A DNA stretch of 64,000 nt from Megaustenia siamemsis (taxonomy: Eukaryota; Mollusca; Gastropoda; Stylommatophora; Ariophantidae): assembly GCA_032433765.1 (NCBI GenBank), contig JAVIAB010000124.1, positions 93,957,345 to 94,021,344 on the forward strand, given 5' to 3'. Both the position numbers and the translations under genes were made by a program. Below, one piece after another: positions 34,120-45,038 of this stretch; position 1 is the stretch's first letter, and every line of letters begins with the position of its first letter. Below the pieces are notes generated by a model. The model ran no database searches and was not told where the DNA came from. It saw only the letters and a program-made list of their open reading frames with translations.

Positions 34120-34660
34120 ATTATAAATGTATAGAAATGAATCATATGTGTTTAATGAAGACTTATATTTAATTAAGACATTTTTCGAAAACTTAAGGTT
34201 GTAAATTAATTTAATTATATTCAGTTCAAATTTTGTTTCAAATGCAAATGACATTTTCTCGGAAACAGTTTACTGTATTACTGTGAAATTTAGCATGCAG
34301 TCTTAGATTCTCCCTGACCTTAATACACTATTTATTAAAAATTATAAAAGGACAAACTAATCTAGTGTCTAGTGTAGGATTGTGACAGTCCATCGCCTCA
34401 CCCTCAATAAAGCTCACACTATCACATTTTTTAAAAAGCAAGCGTTGGAAAACTATAAAAGTACGGGTTCTTTTCTGTTGAAATACAAGTGACCTTATGT
34501 ACACTGATGCATCAGTTGTGAAGAGCGGTGTTTATACTCGTGGTAAAGGCGTATTAGAAAGCATAATTTATTTTTTTGAAATAAATGTTGAACTGGGGAG
34601 CTTCTTAAAAAAATACCGCCCTTCTCTAGAAATCAATTGTTTTCCATTTATAATATCGTC
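34120..34660. other. Noncoding, nothing recognised
   Basis: AT-rich, no clear feature. Confidence 0.35.
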
Positions 34661-35010
34661 ATCATCAAATACCGAGCGATGCTGACGTATGTGATCATGT
34701 CTCTCCACAACCTTTGATCTCGACAGTTATTTATCATTTCTGTTGCTGATTTTCTGCAAGCTATTCTCTTAATCTGTCTGTTATCGTTTCTCTTTGCTTC
34801 CCTCTATCTCTTCGTCCCTCAACTTTCCCAGTTGTTACAATATATTCCAGTTGTACTCTTCTCATTACATGGCCAACAAATGATGATTGTTTCTTCCTAA
34901 TATTGGAAATTAGCTATCTTTTTGCTTGGTACTCTTTCAGAACGTTTTCATTACTCTTCTTAGCTGTCCATGTCTTCTTAGCTCAACATTCTTCTGTAAA
35001 ACTTATAATA
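34660..35010 (-). mobile_element. R2 non-LTR relic, 3' end
   Basis: Minus-strand landmarks: trinucleotide tail at ATCGTCATCATCAAATACC, TGATCATGTCTCTCCACAAC, CATTTCTGTTGCTGATTTTC and CCCTCAACTTTCCCAGTTG. No open frame beyond short stretches. Confidence 0.8.
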
Positions 35011-35416
35011 TACATTATTTCTTAAAATTAAATTATAATGTTGTAAAATATTGTAACTATAAATCACTGACAAAGTGTTTTAATTTTTCTCACATAACGG
35101 AAGCACATAAACTAAAGACATACAATCGTCTACTGAAAATAATAAATTGTGTTATACCTATACATATTAATATAATGTTATAATGCTAATTAAGTGTTCC
35201 CTGATAACGGACTTTTGTTGTTTAGGATCAATGTTAACTAAATACTACAACTGTAGTAACATTATATGTAACATACAAGAAATGACACTAATTTAATGTT
35301 TTCCGAAATGTCACTGTCTTCTTGTGAGTTATGGTTGCATTTGACTATATTTTGTGTGTCTGTCAGGCTATAATTACAAGAAGCTGTAATTTTGGATTCT
35401 TTCCCTAACGGTGTGG
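35011..35416. other. Noncoding, includes diverged repeat of 19490-19600
   Basis: Positions about 35280-35360 share ACACTAATTTAATGTTTTCC, GAAATGTCACTGTCTTC and TGAGTTATGGTTGCAT with 19490-19600. Confidence 0.45.
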
Positions 35417-35783
35417 GGTGTCCGGTTAGCGCAATCGATAGGCGGTTGGCTTACCACGGCAACAGCCGGGGTTCGTACCCTGGCGAGGACACCTGGGTTT
35501 TACTAATTCCCTAAAAATTAGTGGGAGCCGCGATAGCTCAGTGGTTAGTGAACTGGACTACTACGGACAATCGGTAGGGTTCGATCCCAACCAACGGCTC
35601 CGGGTTCACCCAGCCTTAAATGGGTACCGGATTTTTTCTGGGAAAGTAAAAGCAGCTGGGCGTAATACCGACCACATTACCCCAAAAATCATGTGCTGAA
35701 GGTCTGTAAAATATAGGGTCACTAACACCATATTTCCCTATACGCCACTTGGCGTGACGGGGGGTACTTTACTTACTTTTCCC
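35417..35783 (+). mobile_element. Composite SINE: tRNA-like unit plus SINE A
   Basis: Positions 35417-35493 form a 77-nt tRNA-like unit with a perfect 7-bp acceptor stem (GGTGTCC/GGACACC), an A-box region (TTAGCGCAATCGATAGG) and a B box (GGTTCGTACCC). A linker (TTTTACTAATTCCC) leads to a SINE A whose own head also keeps a 7-bp stem (GGAGCCG/CGGCTCC). The same order occurs at 61590-61915, with the same private changes (AAAAGCAGC, AAAATATAGGGTC), so the two-headed unit moves as one element. Confidence 0.85.
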
Positions 35784-35847
35784 TAACGGTGTGCCATACA
35801 ATTAAAACTGTAGTGAATAAAATACTACTGTACTTATGGTTCTGATT

Positions 35848-36108
35848 GGGAGCCGCGATAGCTCAGTGGTTAGTGAACTGGACTACAAAGGACAAGGGGT
35901 AGAGTTCGATCCCAACCGACGGCTTTCTGGTTCACCCAGCCTTAAATGGTTACCGGATTTTATCTGGGAAAGTAAAGCGGCACGGGCGTAATACCGACCA
36001 TCATCATACCGACCGAATCATGTGCTGAAGGTCTGTAAAATTTATGTTCACTAACACCATATTCCCTGTACGCCACTTGGCGTGACCGGGGTACTTTACT
36101 TACTTTTT
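35848..36108 (+). mobile_element. SINE family A, truncating receptor unit 3
   Basis: Full SINE A from GGAGCCGCGATAGCTCAG to CGCCACTTGGCGTGACCGGG and TACTTTACTTACTTTTT. Its 3' end at 36108 abuts receptor exon sequence (QKVSK region of pseudogene 3); the rest of that exon is not found on the other side. Confidence 0.92.
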
Positions 36109-36892
36109 ATAATAACCAATTTGGAAACCTTTCTTTGACTATTAAGAGATGGTGTCTACATGTGAGGTAGTCGTTGATATTTTGCGCCACTTTGTTTTGC
36201 GCTTTAACTGAATTACAGGTGTAGAAGTACATGTATTAATGGCCATACAAGATCTAAATGGTATAAACATGTTAATAATTGTTGAAATTATGTTTTCAAC
36301 ATCTTTTCGATTTTCTATGTGGAGAATTCCAAGAAGACTTGTGTTTCTTTCAGCGACACATTGCAAGTCGACAGTATCCATAAAGTATTTTATGAAATAG
36401 AGACATTAGACAAGAAAACAGAACAAAGAATTGAAGCCTTTGAAATGTTGATATATAGAAGATTAGTTAGAATTGGATGGAAAGAAAAGAAAACAAACGA
36501 TGAAGTCTTAAAACAAATAAAAATAAAAAGAGAGCTACTAAACACAATTCTAACAAGACAAATGCGACTTTTGGGCCTTGTTCAAAGACACAACAGCCTA
36601 CTAAAAGTAATATTGGAGGAAAAATACAAGGTAAAAGAGGCAAAGGCAGATCAAGACTAACATGGGCGAGTAACTTCATAAGATGAAAAGTCAATCTATG
36701 ACAATCTGCACCATCACAGCAAGAGACAGAATGAAATGGCGCTCTATGGTAGCCAACATTCGTTGCGGAGATGGCACTCGACGATGATGATGATTTTAGA
36801 ACAATACTGGAGAGAAGAAAAATGAATAGACATACAGATGATGACAACAAACATCATTTTTGAAATGATGGTACTTTTTTACCTTTCACTAA
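36109..36892 (-). pseudogene. Receptor unit 3, exon 3 remnant with two insertions
   Basis: From the acceptor side (36892, GTAAAAAAG) the minus strand gives a frameshifted TM4 (CLFIFLLSSI), is interrupted by an R1 fragment at about 36395-36800 on the plus strand, resumes with YFMDTVDLQCVAERNTSLLG (ECL2), a TM5 region (INMFIPFRSCMAINTCT) and a basic ICL3, then stops near QRKVSKLV where SINE A begins. TM6, TM7 and the tail are missing. Frame breaks plus two insertions make it dead. Exon 2 and 1 remnants lie at 37440-37637 and 40832-41022. Confidence 0.9.
36395..36800 (+). mobile_element. R1 (RTE-like) 3' fragment inserted in pseudogene 3
   Basis: It encodes ETLDKKTEQRIEAFEMLIYR, RIGWKEKKTNDEVLKQ and TRQMRLLGLVQRHNS, then the R1 end (TTGCGGAGATGGCACTCGACG) and a short GATGATGAT tail. 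It is a 5'-truncated copy of about 400 bp. Its right edge joins the receptor TM4 sequence directly. Confidence 0.9.
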
Positions 36893-37184
36893 TTTGAAAA
36901 TAATCAGTATAAAGTAATAGTTATTAATTTACTTATAAATGAACAATTATAATGTCCACTCTTGAAGTTATTTTTGTTTTGTTTATAGACATTACTATTG
37001 TATTATTATGTATTTTTCTGCCCAGCCTTCGATAACTATTTGTTCCAAACTTCAGTTTGGACTAGCGTAGTTAGGTGTTACCATTCAGTTATTTTATTTT
37101 CTTATAGTCATGACCATCGGAATCGTTACAATGGAGAACTCTTCCTGATCAAAAGGGTTACGTTGTTTAATTCCCTGTAATGGC

Positions 37185-37345
37185 GGATATTTTTCAGACC
37201 GAGAAGTCTCCGGGTTCACCTAGCCACTATATGTGTTTACCATAGACTTTTCTGTTTAGTAAAGGCGGTCTGTGTGATTCTGAACACATCACCGAAAAGA
37301 TGTGACGTTATGATGAACAAATCATCACTAGCACTATATTTCTCA
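37185..37345 (+). mobile_element. SINE family A relic, degenerate
   Basis: It keeps CCGGGTTCACCTAGCC, GTTTACCATAGACTTTTCTG and AGTAAAGGCGGTC in family A order with many changes; the head is unclear. Confidence 0.4.
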
Positions 37346-37439
37346 TTTGTCTAATTAAATAAACCAGTAACTTAAAATAATCTCAAGAATGTAATTCTTA
37401 ACAAATAGAGAACACAATTAAACCTGTAAAGTAACAGTT

Positions 37440-37637
37440 AAACATAAGAATAAGAATCACTCGAGCGTAATGACAGAAGTAGTCCAACTGGACACGTTCA
37501 TGAAGGTGACATGTGGCATCCCAGTTGTCAGATACGCCAGGAAAAATAAACGGCCATGAAAGCCATGAACAATGAATTCAAGCAGATATTTATCCACACC
37601 AAAGTTAAGAGACAGCCGAGGTGAGCCACTACCATGT
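37440..37637 (-). pseudogene. Receptor unit 3, exon 2 remnant
   Basis: It encodes MVVAHLGCLLTLVWINICLN (TM2; LAVADL altered to MVVAHL), then a frameshift within the ECL1 region (after VYFSW), resuming in another frame as LTTGMPHVTFMNVSSWTTSV and ITLE followed directly by a stop, where functional units have ERC. The acceptor CCTAG is kept. Inactive. Confidence 0.9.
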
Positions 37638-37944
37638 CTAGGATGGGTGGATAAAGATAGAAATAAAGTGGATTATTGAGGCAAAGGTGCAACATGTCGA
37701 TCCATCGTATCACTTTCTATAATGAATGTAAAAGAGGGTGTGGGCAATCTTAGGTTAAATCACCCCATTCACTTTTCCGAAATTTTGAAAGTATTGCTTA
37801 TTAATACAAATAATAGGAATGTTAAACGCTTTATACCGAACTTCACAGCAGGAGGCTATCTGATCATCAGAAGTGGTTCCCCTATCGAGCTTGTGTTTCG
37901 ATCCATTAGCTTCTTGACACTCTAGGAGAGGTGATATGCGTATA

Positions 37945-38590
37945 TTCATCATCATCAAGTACGGGGTCTGCTGGCGTAGGTGATCATGTCTCTCCACAAC
38001 TTTCGATCTCGACAGTTATTTATCATTTCTGTTGTTGACCTTTTGCCAAGCCATTCTTTTAAGCTGTCTGGTATCTTTTCTCTTTGATTGCCTCTGTCTC
38101 TTCGTCCCTCAATTTTTCCAATTGTTACAATATATTCCAGCTGTTCTCTTCTCATTACATGGCAAAAAATGATGATTTTTTTCTACCTAATATTGGAAAT
38201 TAGCTCTCTTTTTGCTTTGACCTCTTTCAGAACGTTGTCATTACTCTTCTTAGCTGTCCATAGTATTCTCAACATTCTTCTGTAAAACCACATTTCTACA
38301 GACTGCAGTGATTTTCCCGTCTGTTGTTCTATTGTCCATGATTCACATCTATATGTTAAGACTAGCTCTACATAACATTTAAGAACTCTTTTTTTCTTGT
38401 TTCTATTGTCAAAAATGGATTGCATAGTATCTTCCTAATTTTTTGGAAAGCTGCTTTTGCCTGAGCCATTCTGCATCTCACCTCTTTTGTACATCTTCCG
38501 TCTGAGGTTAACAAAGTTCCCAAATATTTAAATTCATTTACCTGTTTTAATATTGTTCCTCTTGTCTTTATTTTGCAATAATGCGTATAT
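37945..38590 (-). mobile_element. R2 non-LTR relic
   Basis: The minus strand encodes IEGRRDRGNQREKIPDSLKE, KRSTTEMINNCRDRKLWRDM, RRMLRILWTAKKSNDNV and KKRVLKCYVELVLTYRCESW, with frame breaks between them. The 3' end is the TCATCATCAAGTACGGGG tail near 37948. Confidence 0.88.
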
Positions 38591-39464
38591 TAGTTCCGTA
38601 ATAATAATATATTAATGTTGTAGGACATTTTCTTTATTCACTTTGAGGCATTTCATAAAACATTTAAATATTTACGTTTGAACTTGAAATCCTTAACGGC
38701 TTTACAATTTCAGCTGCGATCACGTACGCCAGCAGAAGTAAATCAAGCGTTTATTAAATGAGTCAGCAAATTTATCATTACATTATTTAAAATAGTGCAA
38801 TGAAAACATGACAACAAACAGTAAGCTTTATATAGAGCCACGCAGCGAATATCTGTTTAGAAAATATATGTTGATAGTCATGCACATTTTCTTATTTTAG
38901 GAGCATAATCAATCCTCATTCATCTATAGTTATTTTAACGCGTCCAGACTGTGAATGAAATTCCGATTTCACCATAAGTACAATATTCTTTACCAACAAT
39001 TTGTACAGAAAATATAAAGAAAAAAGAACATTAAAAATATATACACATACAATATTATGTATAGTATATATTACAAATATATAAAGATATACATTTTGAC
39101 AACAATAGAAGACACCAGATAATCTGTGTTAATTGTGACAAGGTGTTTAGAACGAGTTTGGATATTCAGTGCAAATCAGATATAATAAAATATTCCATGT
39201 AATATTTATTACATTACTAAAGTCCATTTTACTGGAAGCATAAAGTTCAACATCAAATAAAACGAATAAATTACACCGGCATAAATACGTTTTCAAAATA
39301 GCAAATACAAATTGTTAGGAACTTCTATGTTAAACATTTGGCCGACTCAGTTTGAATGAAAACTTGCAGTCTTTTCTCCATTTTATTGTTATCAAAGATA
39401 AGTGATAATTAGGGCGCCTGACATGTATTTTAGAAATACATGTTAATTTCAATATGTTTCATAG
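38591..39464. other. Noncoding, nothing recognised
   Basis: AT-rich; several short ATATATA tracts. No gene or repeat relative noticed. Confidence 0.4.
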
Positions 39465-39708
39465 GGGGCCTGGTTGCCAGCATCTTGCCTCGAGACAGAG
39501 AGGTTGTGGATTCAAATCCCGACTGCACCAATTAGGATTTTGACTTGTGATTTCTCTCTGCTGCAACCACCCCTGGTCTCAGCAGCGAGGCCCGGCTCGA
39601 AACGTCAATTACTCATGGACGGGAAAAAATATGAGTACCTCCGAAGACGGAGCCTGTGCAACGAGGGACCCCTGTGCGCACGGCTACCATGGAAACACGG
39701 ATTAACAC
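39465..39708 (+). mobile_element. SINE family C, with tRNA-like head
   Basis: The head reads GGGGCCTGGTTGCCAGCATC (A-box region) with a B-box-like GTGGATTCAAATCCC. The body has CACCCCTGGTCTCAGCAGCG, GAAACGTCAATTACTCATGG and GGAAACACGGATTAACACGC. Its 3' end runs into a 55-bp tandem array. The 104-codon frame across it is not a gene; related frames in the 28100-28385 copy diverge with indels. Confidence 0.8.
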
Positions 39709-40262
39709 GCAAAATTCAGTTCCTAGTCTCTAGGGACTTTGTCAGAAGTAAAAGCTGGCGAACGCAAAATTCAGTTCCTAGTCTCTAGAGACTTTGTCAG
39801 AAGTAAAAGCTGGCGAACGCAAAATTCAGTTCCTAGTCTCTAGAGACTTTGTCAGAAGTAAAAGCTGGCGAACGCAAAATTCAGTTCCTAGTCTCTAGGG
39901 ACTTTGTCAGAAGTAAAAGCTGGCGAACGCAAAATTCAGTTCCTAGTCTCTAGGGACTTTGTCAGAAGTAAAAGCTGGCGAACGCAAAATTCAGTTCCTA
40001 GTCTCTAGGGACTTTGTCAGAAGTAAAAGCTGGCGAACGCAAAATTCAGTTCCTAGTCTCTAGGGACTTTGTCAGAAGTAAAAGCTGGCGAACGCAAAAT
40101 TCAGTTCCTAGTCTCTAGAGACTTTGTCAGAAGTAAAAGCTGGCGAACGCAAAATTCAGTTCCTAGTCTCTAGAGACTTTGTCAGAAGTAAAAGCTGGCG
40201 AACGCAAAATTCAGTTCCTAGTCTCTAGAGACTTTGTCAGAAGTAAAAGCTGGCGAACGCAA
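39709..40262 (+). repeat. 55-bp minisatellite, 10 copies, derived from SINE C 3' end
   Basis: Unit landmarks: GCAAAATTCAGTTCCTAGTC, TCTAGGGACTTTGTCAGAAG and TAAAAGCTGGCGAAC. Exactly ten units, then an A-rich end (AAAACAAAAAAAAA). The only visible variant is GGG/GAG after TCTCTA, in the order G A A G G G G A A A. Confidence 0.96.
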
Positions 40263-40274
40263 AACAAAAAAAAA

Positions 40275-40831
40275 AAACACATCTCATGCCGTTCTGAGCA
40301 CTGACGCTGTTTTTTTATTAACATATATGTGAATGTATATTTTGACCATAATTTAGATTTTGTTCATATTTTGACGAAACTTGGATCATAAATGCATATT
40401 TTTGGTTACATTTATATCAAATGTGTCGTCATTTTAGGTACAATAAAAGTTTCATTTAGATGTCCTAAGCGGAACAAATGTAGCTTGGTAATTTTAATGC
40501 TATGAAAGACGTACGCCTGAATAAATACAGCGTGTCTATAACTCAGACAATGTAATTCAAAATAATTATTTACATGCCAAAAATAGAGACCACTTTTAGT
40601 TAATTTACTGTATATCAGGATACATCTATATTTTACGATTCTAAAAATTGACAATTTAACGCCATTTTTAATATCAAATGAGTACTTAATATATCTCATA
40701 TTTCGGTCTAAGTTTTCACATTTGGGTCATATTTAATAATTTTAGTTCATATAAATCCGATCCCTACTAATAATCATTACATCATATCAGAGAAGTTAAA
40801 CATGTACACAGACCAGTGAGACATTATGTAC
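40275..40831. other. Noncoding flank of unit 3 exon 1
   Basis: AT-rich, no feature recognised. Confidence 0.35.
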
Positions 40832-41022
40832 CTAATAAAACTAACGTTGACTGGATCGTTGAATCTTTATTTCACAAAGGAAATGATGTTGATGATGTTG
40901 GCGACCATACCAAAAAGAACTTGACACAAAAATGTGTAAATAATCCACTGAAAGATAATTATGACATCATCGACATGAAACATATCGGGGCTCTGGTCTT
41001 TGCTAACCGAGTTGGAAGTCAT
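40832..41022 (-). pseudogene. Receptor unit 3, exon 1 remnant
   Basis: From an ATG at 41022 it reads MTSNSVSKDQSPDMFHVDDV, then TM1 IIIFQWIIYTFLCQVLFGMV and ANIINIISFVK followed by a stop codon where units 1, 2 and 4 have RQ. RFNDPVNVS follows in frame, then one extra T shifts the end. The donor ATTAG/GTACAT survives. Dead exon that belongs with the remnants at 36109-37637. Confidence 0.9.
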
Positions 41023-42189
41023 TTCTCTATATTACACGTTTAATATAATTAGCACAATATTGTGGACTGCTAACCAATCCCCTAAACAAATAAATTAACA
41101 CACAGCAGAGGGAGATAATATTTTGAATGACTTCTAAATATATCACCAGCCCGCAGTGACTAACACAAACCAGAAATGGATGTACAGATCAGGAACAATA
41201 TTAACATGGCATACAATATGAATCGCTGTTATAAAAAGGACGTCATATTGAACACACAACCAGAAATAAACCACAACATAATGTAAATTGTTACAGAATT
41301 AGGTGAAATACGTATATAATAATCTTAGAGAATATGTAACACATAACGTCAACAACAGAGGACATCACAAGATTTGAGTCAACCAACCACTTTCTAACAT
41401 GGAAAAAAAAACAGCAACAAGAAAAATGTAACCAAAAATGGAGGTAATTTGGCTACGACATCATGAAGAAAACGTCGCCTAATTTATAGAAAACAAACCT
41501 TGCGACTAGTTGAGTAGCTATATTAGTAGCGCTTACAAGTTAAATAAAAACAAGATATTTACTGATACAATATCAATATGCACTTCAAAGCAACAGAGAC
41601 AACCAGAATCTGCACATAGCTTCCATGGAATAAAAAAGACACTGAGTTGGACAAGTAGAAACTAGCAGATATTAAAATATGTAGAGTAAATCAACACCAA
41701 ATTGGCGTGCAAACGTCTCTGTAGTAACATCTGTTATACTACATGATCAACGGCAGGACATACAAAGTACATCGAGGCTACAGCCATCCTAATTGTCATC
41801 ACTTACATGGACCACATAAGAAAAATGGCCAGCACTAGAGATATGGAAAACAAAAACAGATTGTTTGATAATTCATGTTGTATAATTCACAATGTTACAA
41901 TTATTTCCATTAGTTTTTGCAACACACAAAGTCATGCTCGAAAACACAAAACAGTTAGAGTTAATGAACAATTTTATTAGTAGTTGCTTTTTACATCAAA
42001 AGGCAAACAGGTCAGCGATCAGTTAGAATGATTCTGATATTAAACGATTCTGTATGGTAATATAGTTCTTTCCACTTAATTATTGAAGTACACTCGGTTT
42101 CATACAATTTCTTCTTGATTATTGTAATGAGTCTTCCAAGATTTATACTCGATCATATAAATATATTATCCTCAAGAAGTAAACTGAAA
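41023..42189. other. Intergenic between units 3 and 4
   Basis: No gene seen. AATAAA on the minus strand at 41973-41978, 212 bp past the unit 4 stop, is a plausible polyadenylation signal. Confidence 0.4.
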
Positions 42190-42789
42190 TTATATTTGCT
42201 TACCAAAGCGAAACATTAGCTGGAAAATAACTCTGTATTTACTACTCATGTGATAATAGAAGAAAATATTCATAGAAGAATTGAGGGATTCGAGAACAAC
42301 GCCAAAACCTGCGATCACTATAAGAAACGGTCTGTACTTGCCATGAACAGAGAAGTCTGGAATCATCAAAACTGCAATAAATAATAACCGAAACAAAATA
42401 AAACAAAAGATAAACAGTGTAGAGATCATGACAACCATTTTGGAGACTTTTTGGTTTCTGCTGGAGATGGTGTCAGCTTGTGTCGATGTTGTCGATTTCT
42501 CTCTCCATTTTGTGTTACGATTTAACTGAATGACGAGAGTTACAGTGCATGTAATGATAACAATAAATGAGCTAAACGGTATAAAAATGTTAATGACTGC
42601 TGAATATAATCTATCGATATCTTCTCTATTTTCTATACGTACTAGACCAATCAGACTCTTGTTTCTTTGAGGGACCCACTTCATGTCGAGTTTATCGACG
42701 AAGTATAATGGAGTTATACTAGACAGGAGAACAACGAAGAGGCAGATGATGACCACAGCCATCCGTTTAGAGGTGATGATATCTTTTAC
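42190..42789 (-). CDS. Chemosensory-type GPCR unit 4, exon 3 (TM4-TM7, stop)
   Basis: Exon 3 encodes 199 residues ending FGKQI. TM4 (AVVIICLFVVLLSSITPLYF), ECL2 DMKWVPQRNKSLIGLVR (no Cys), TM5 (INIFIPFSSFIVIITC), basic ICL3, TM6 (STLFIFCFILFRLLF, in which the usual Pro of FIP is replaced by Leu) and TM7 (ESLNSSMNIFFYYHM) are intact. The acceptor ATTCTCAG precedes GTAAAAGATATC, phase 0. With 45039-45253 and 47411-47660 the coding length is 1065 nt, 354 aa plus stop. Confidence 0.92.
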   Translation of the reverse strand, partial: VKDIITSKRMAVVIICLFVVLLSSITPLYFVDKLDMKWVPQRNKSLIGLVRIENREDIDRLYSAVINIFIPFSSFIVIITCTVTLVIQLNRNTKWREKSTTSTQADTISSRNQKVSKMVVMISTLFIFCFILFRLLFIAVLMIPDFSVHGKYRPFLIVIAGFGVVLESLNSSMNIFFYYHMSSKYRVIFQLMFRFGKQI

Positions 42790-42984
42790 CTGAGAATAAT
42801 TCAAATAAAATGAATGAAAATAACACGAAGTCACCAGATACAAACTGAAAGGTGGCTGATTGTGTTAGTGCTTCTGTTATGGCTAAAGTATATTGCTAGT
42901 TTATACCAGCTTGTCTATAATCTTACTCTTTTACAAGCAGTCCAAGTATTGTTCACTAATTTAAACATTAAGTCCAAGTGGCGT

Positions 42985-43372
42985 CTGCTTATCTAGTCAG
43001 GCAATCCACGTGGTGTTAATTTTTTTAACAAACAGTACTATCAGTTTTCACTTATTAAAACAGGCAATCAACGAGCTGTTAACTTATTTAGCAGGTTTTT
43101 CAAGTGGTTTTCATTTATTTAAACAGGCAATCCACGTGGTGTTAATTTTTTTAACAAATAGTAATAGTGGTGTTCACTTGTTTAAACAGGCAATCAACGT
43201 GCTGCTAATTCATTTAGCAGGCTTCCCAAGTGGTTTTCATTTGTTTAAACAGGCAATCAACGTGCTGCTAATTCATTTAGCAGGCTTCCCAAGTGGTTTT
43301 CATTTGTTTAAACAGGCAATCAACGTGCTGCTAATTCATTTAGCAGGCTTTCCAAGTGGTTTTCGCGACAAC
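42985..43372 (+). repeat. 63-bp minisatellite, about 6 copies
   Basis: The unit contains CAGGCAATCAACGTGCTGC, TAATTCATTTAGCAGGCTTC and AAGTGGTTTTCATTTGTTTA. Because 63 is 21 codons a 126-codon plus frame is open (LFKQAINVLLIHLAGFPSGF repeats), an artefact of the period. It lies in intron 2 of unit 4. Confidence 0.94.
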
Positions 43373-43674
43373 GAAAGAGCTTATATTTGACTATATCAGC
43401 GCCTATGATTTTTTCTTAAAAGATCATCCTACATCTGATACCGTCCCAGTTAATATTCTTGTTCATAAACTGCTATCATGAAACATTATTAATGACTGCA
43501 TCGGCATTATTTCTTTTACGAAGCATGTCATAATAAACCATAATTTTTACGTCCATATAACACTTAAACCATCCCAATATTCATACCGTCATGTTATCAA
43601 ACTAATACCAACCAGCATGGTAACATTTTTTTTACCAAATTATTTACTCTTATTCCATCCATGTGTATTTTCAT

Positions 43675-44585
43675 AGCATCATCATCATTATCGAGTGCCG
43701 TCTCCGCAACGAAGGTTGGATACCATGGATCGTCACTCCACTCTGTTTCTTGCTTTTATGGTGCAGGTTTTCATAGGATAGTTTGTCCATCTTTTGATGT
43801 TACTCGTCCATGTTAGTCTTGGTCTGCCTGTGCCTCTTTTACCTGTATTTTCCCTTCCAGGATTACTTTTAGTCGGCTGTTGTGTCTTTTAACATGGCCC
43901 AAAAGTCGCATTTGTCTTGTTTGAATTGTGCTAAGTAGTTCTCTTTTCATTTTTAGTTGTTTTAAGACTTCATCGTTTGTTTTCTTTTCCTTCCATCCAA
44001 TTCTACCTATTTTTCTATATATCCACATTTCAAAGGCTTCAATAATTATCTGTTCTGTTTTCTTGTCTAATGCCCATGTTTCTGCACCATATAGGAATAT
44101 CGAGAAGAAGTAACATTTTGCTATTCTTAGTTTTAGCCCTGGTGTTATTTGTCTGTATGTTAGTATGTTCTTCATGACATTAAAATTACTTTTTGCCATT
44201 CCTATTCTTTTGTTTATTTCAGTTGTACATTTTCCATCACTGGTTATAGTATGTCAAAGGTAGTTGTAATTCTGAACTGTCCCCAGGTCTATTCCTTCAA
44301 TTTTGATATCCACTTGTGGGTTTTGAGTATTATCTTTGTTTATGATCATAGTTTTAGTCTTTTTGATATTCATATCTAGTCCATATATTTTGCTTGTCAT
44401 GTTTATTTCATTAAATAATTGTTGTAGGTCTTTAGTATTTTCTGCTAGTAGTACAGTATCGTCAGCATATCTTAGGTTATTGATTGTCCTTCCATTAATT
44501 TGTAGGCCTGGCATCTATATGATGTTTTTAAAGATTTGCTCAGTGTATAGATTGAACAAGATTGGTGATACAACGTAATGTTACA
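43675..44585 (-). mobile_element. R1 (RTE-like) retrotransposon, 3' third
   Basis: The minus strand encodes INNLRYADDTVLLAENTKDL (RT motif C, YADD), KIYGLDMNIKKTKTM, then LRIAKCYFFSIFLYGAETWA, IYRKIGRIGWKEKKTNDEV and QMRLLGHVKRHNSRLKVIL. Frames 44254-44514 and 43813-44199 are separated by a break. The 3' tail is at 43675-43690. It lies in intron 2 of unit 4. Confidence 0.9.
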
Positions 44586-44639
44586 TAATTAATTAAGACA
44601 AAATTACAATAAGTAAAGAAAAAGTTATAAAATATAAGA

Positions 44640-44850
44640 AATTAAAAGAAAGTGCATTATCAGGAAAAAGAGAGAATAAGTGAGTATTTTGTGTCCATAT
44701 AATGAGAAGAGAAACTGAACTATAATACATACGACAACTGGAAACATTAAAGGAAGAGGAAGTTGAGGGAAGAAGAAAGTAAAGATACCAGCGATTTTGA
44801 GAAAAATGGTTTGGCGAGAAGTCAACAACACACACAATAAATAACTGTAG
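44640..44850 (+). mobile_element. R2-like non-LTR relic
   Basis: Landmarks CATATAATGAGAAGAGAAACTG, AACTGGAAACATTAAAGGAAG, and AAATGGTTTGGCGAGAAGTC correspond to the R2 3' region. Diverged. Confidence 0.6.
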
Positions 44851-45038
44851 ATGTTGATAGCATTAGAGTGATGCGTACTTTAGTATCAGCATTACGATAT
44901 TTGTTACTGATATTTATAAGTATATGACCAATATATTTACGAACAATTTCTTTCCGCATTTTTATAACAAAACTGATTCTACGAGACACAACAAGTTTGA
45001 GTGGCTTATTTTTCCACACATGTACGCTCAAAGCTAAC

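Noticed and set aside
35417..35493. Genuine tRNA gene
   Set aside because: The acceptor stem is perfect, but the T-arm spacing is odd, no clean anticodon arm forms, and it is joined to a SINE here and at 61590-61915. Treated as a SINE head.
39474..39788. 104-codon ORF as a small gene
   Set aside because: It covers SINE C and its 55-bp repeats. Related SINE copies at 28100 and 6085 carry indels that do not keep the frame.
39709..40262. CRISPR-like array
   Set aside because: The units are contiguous 55-mers with no unique spacers, the end of a SINE, in a eukaryotic genome.
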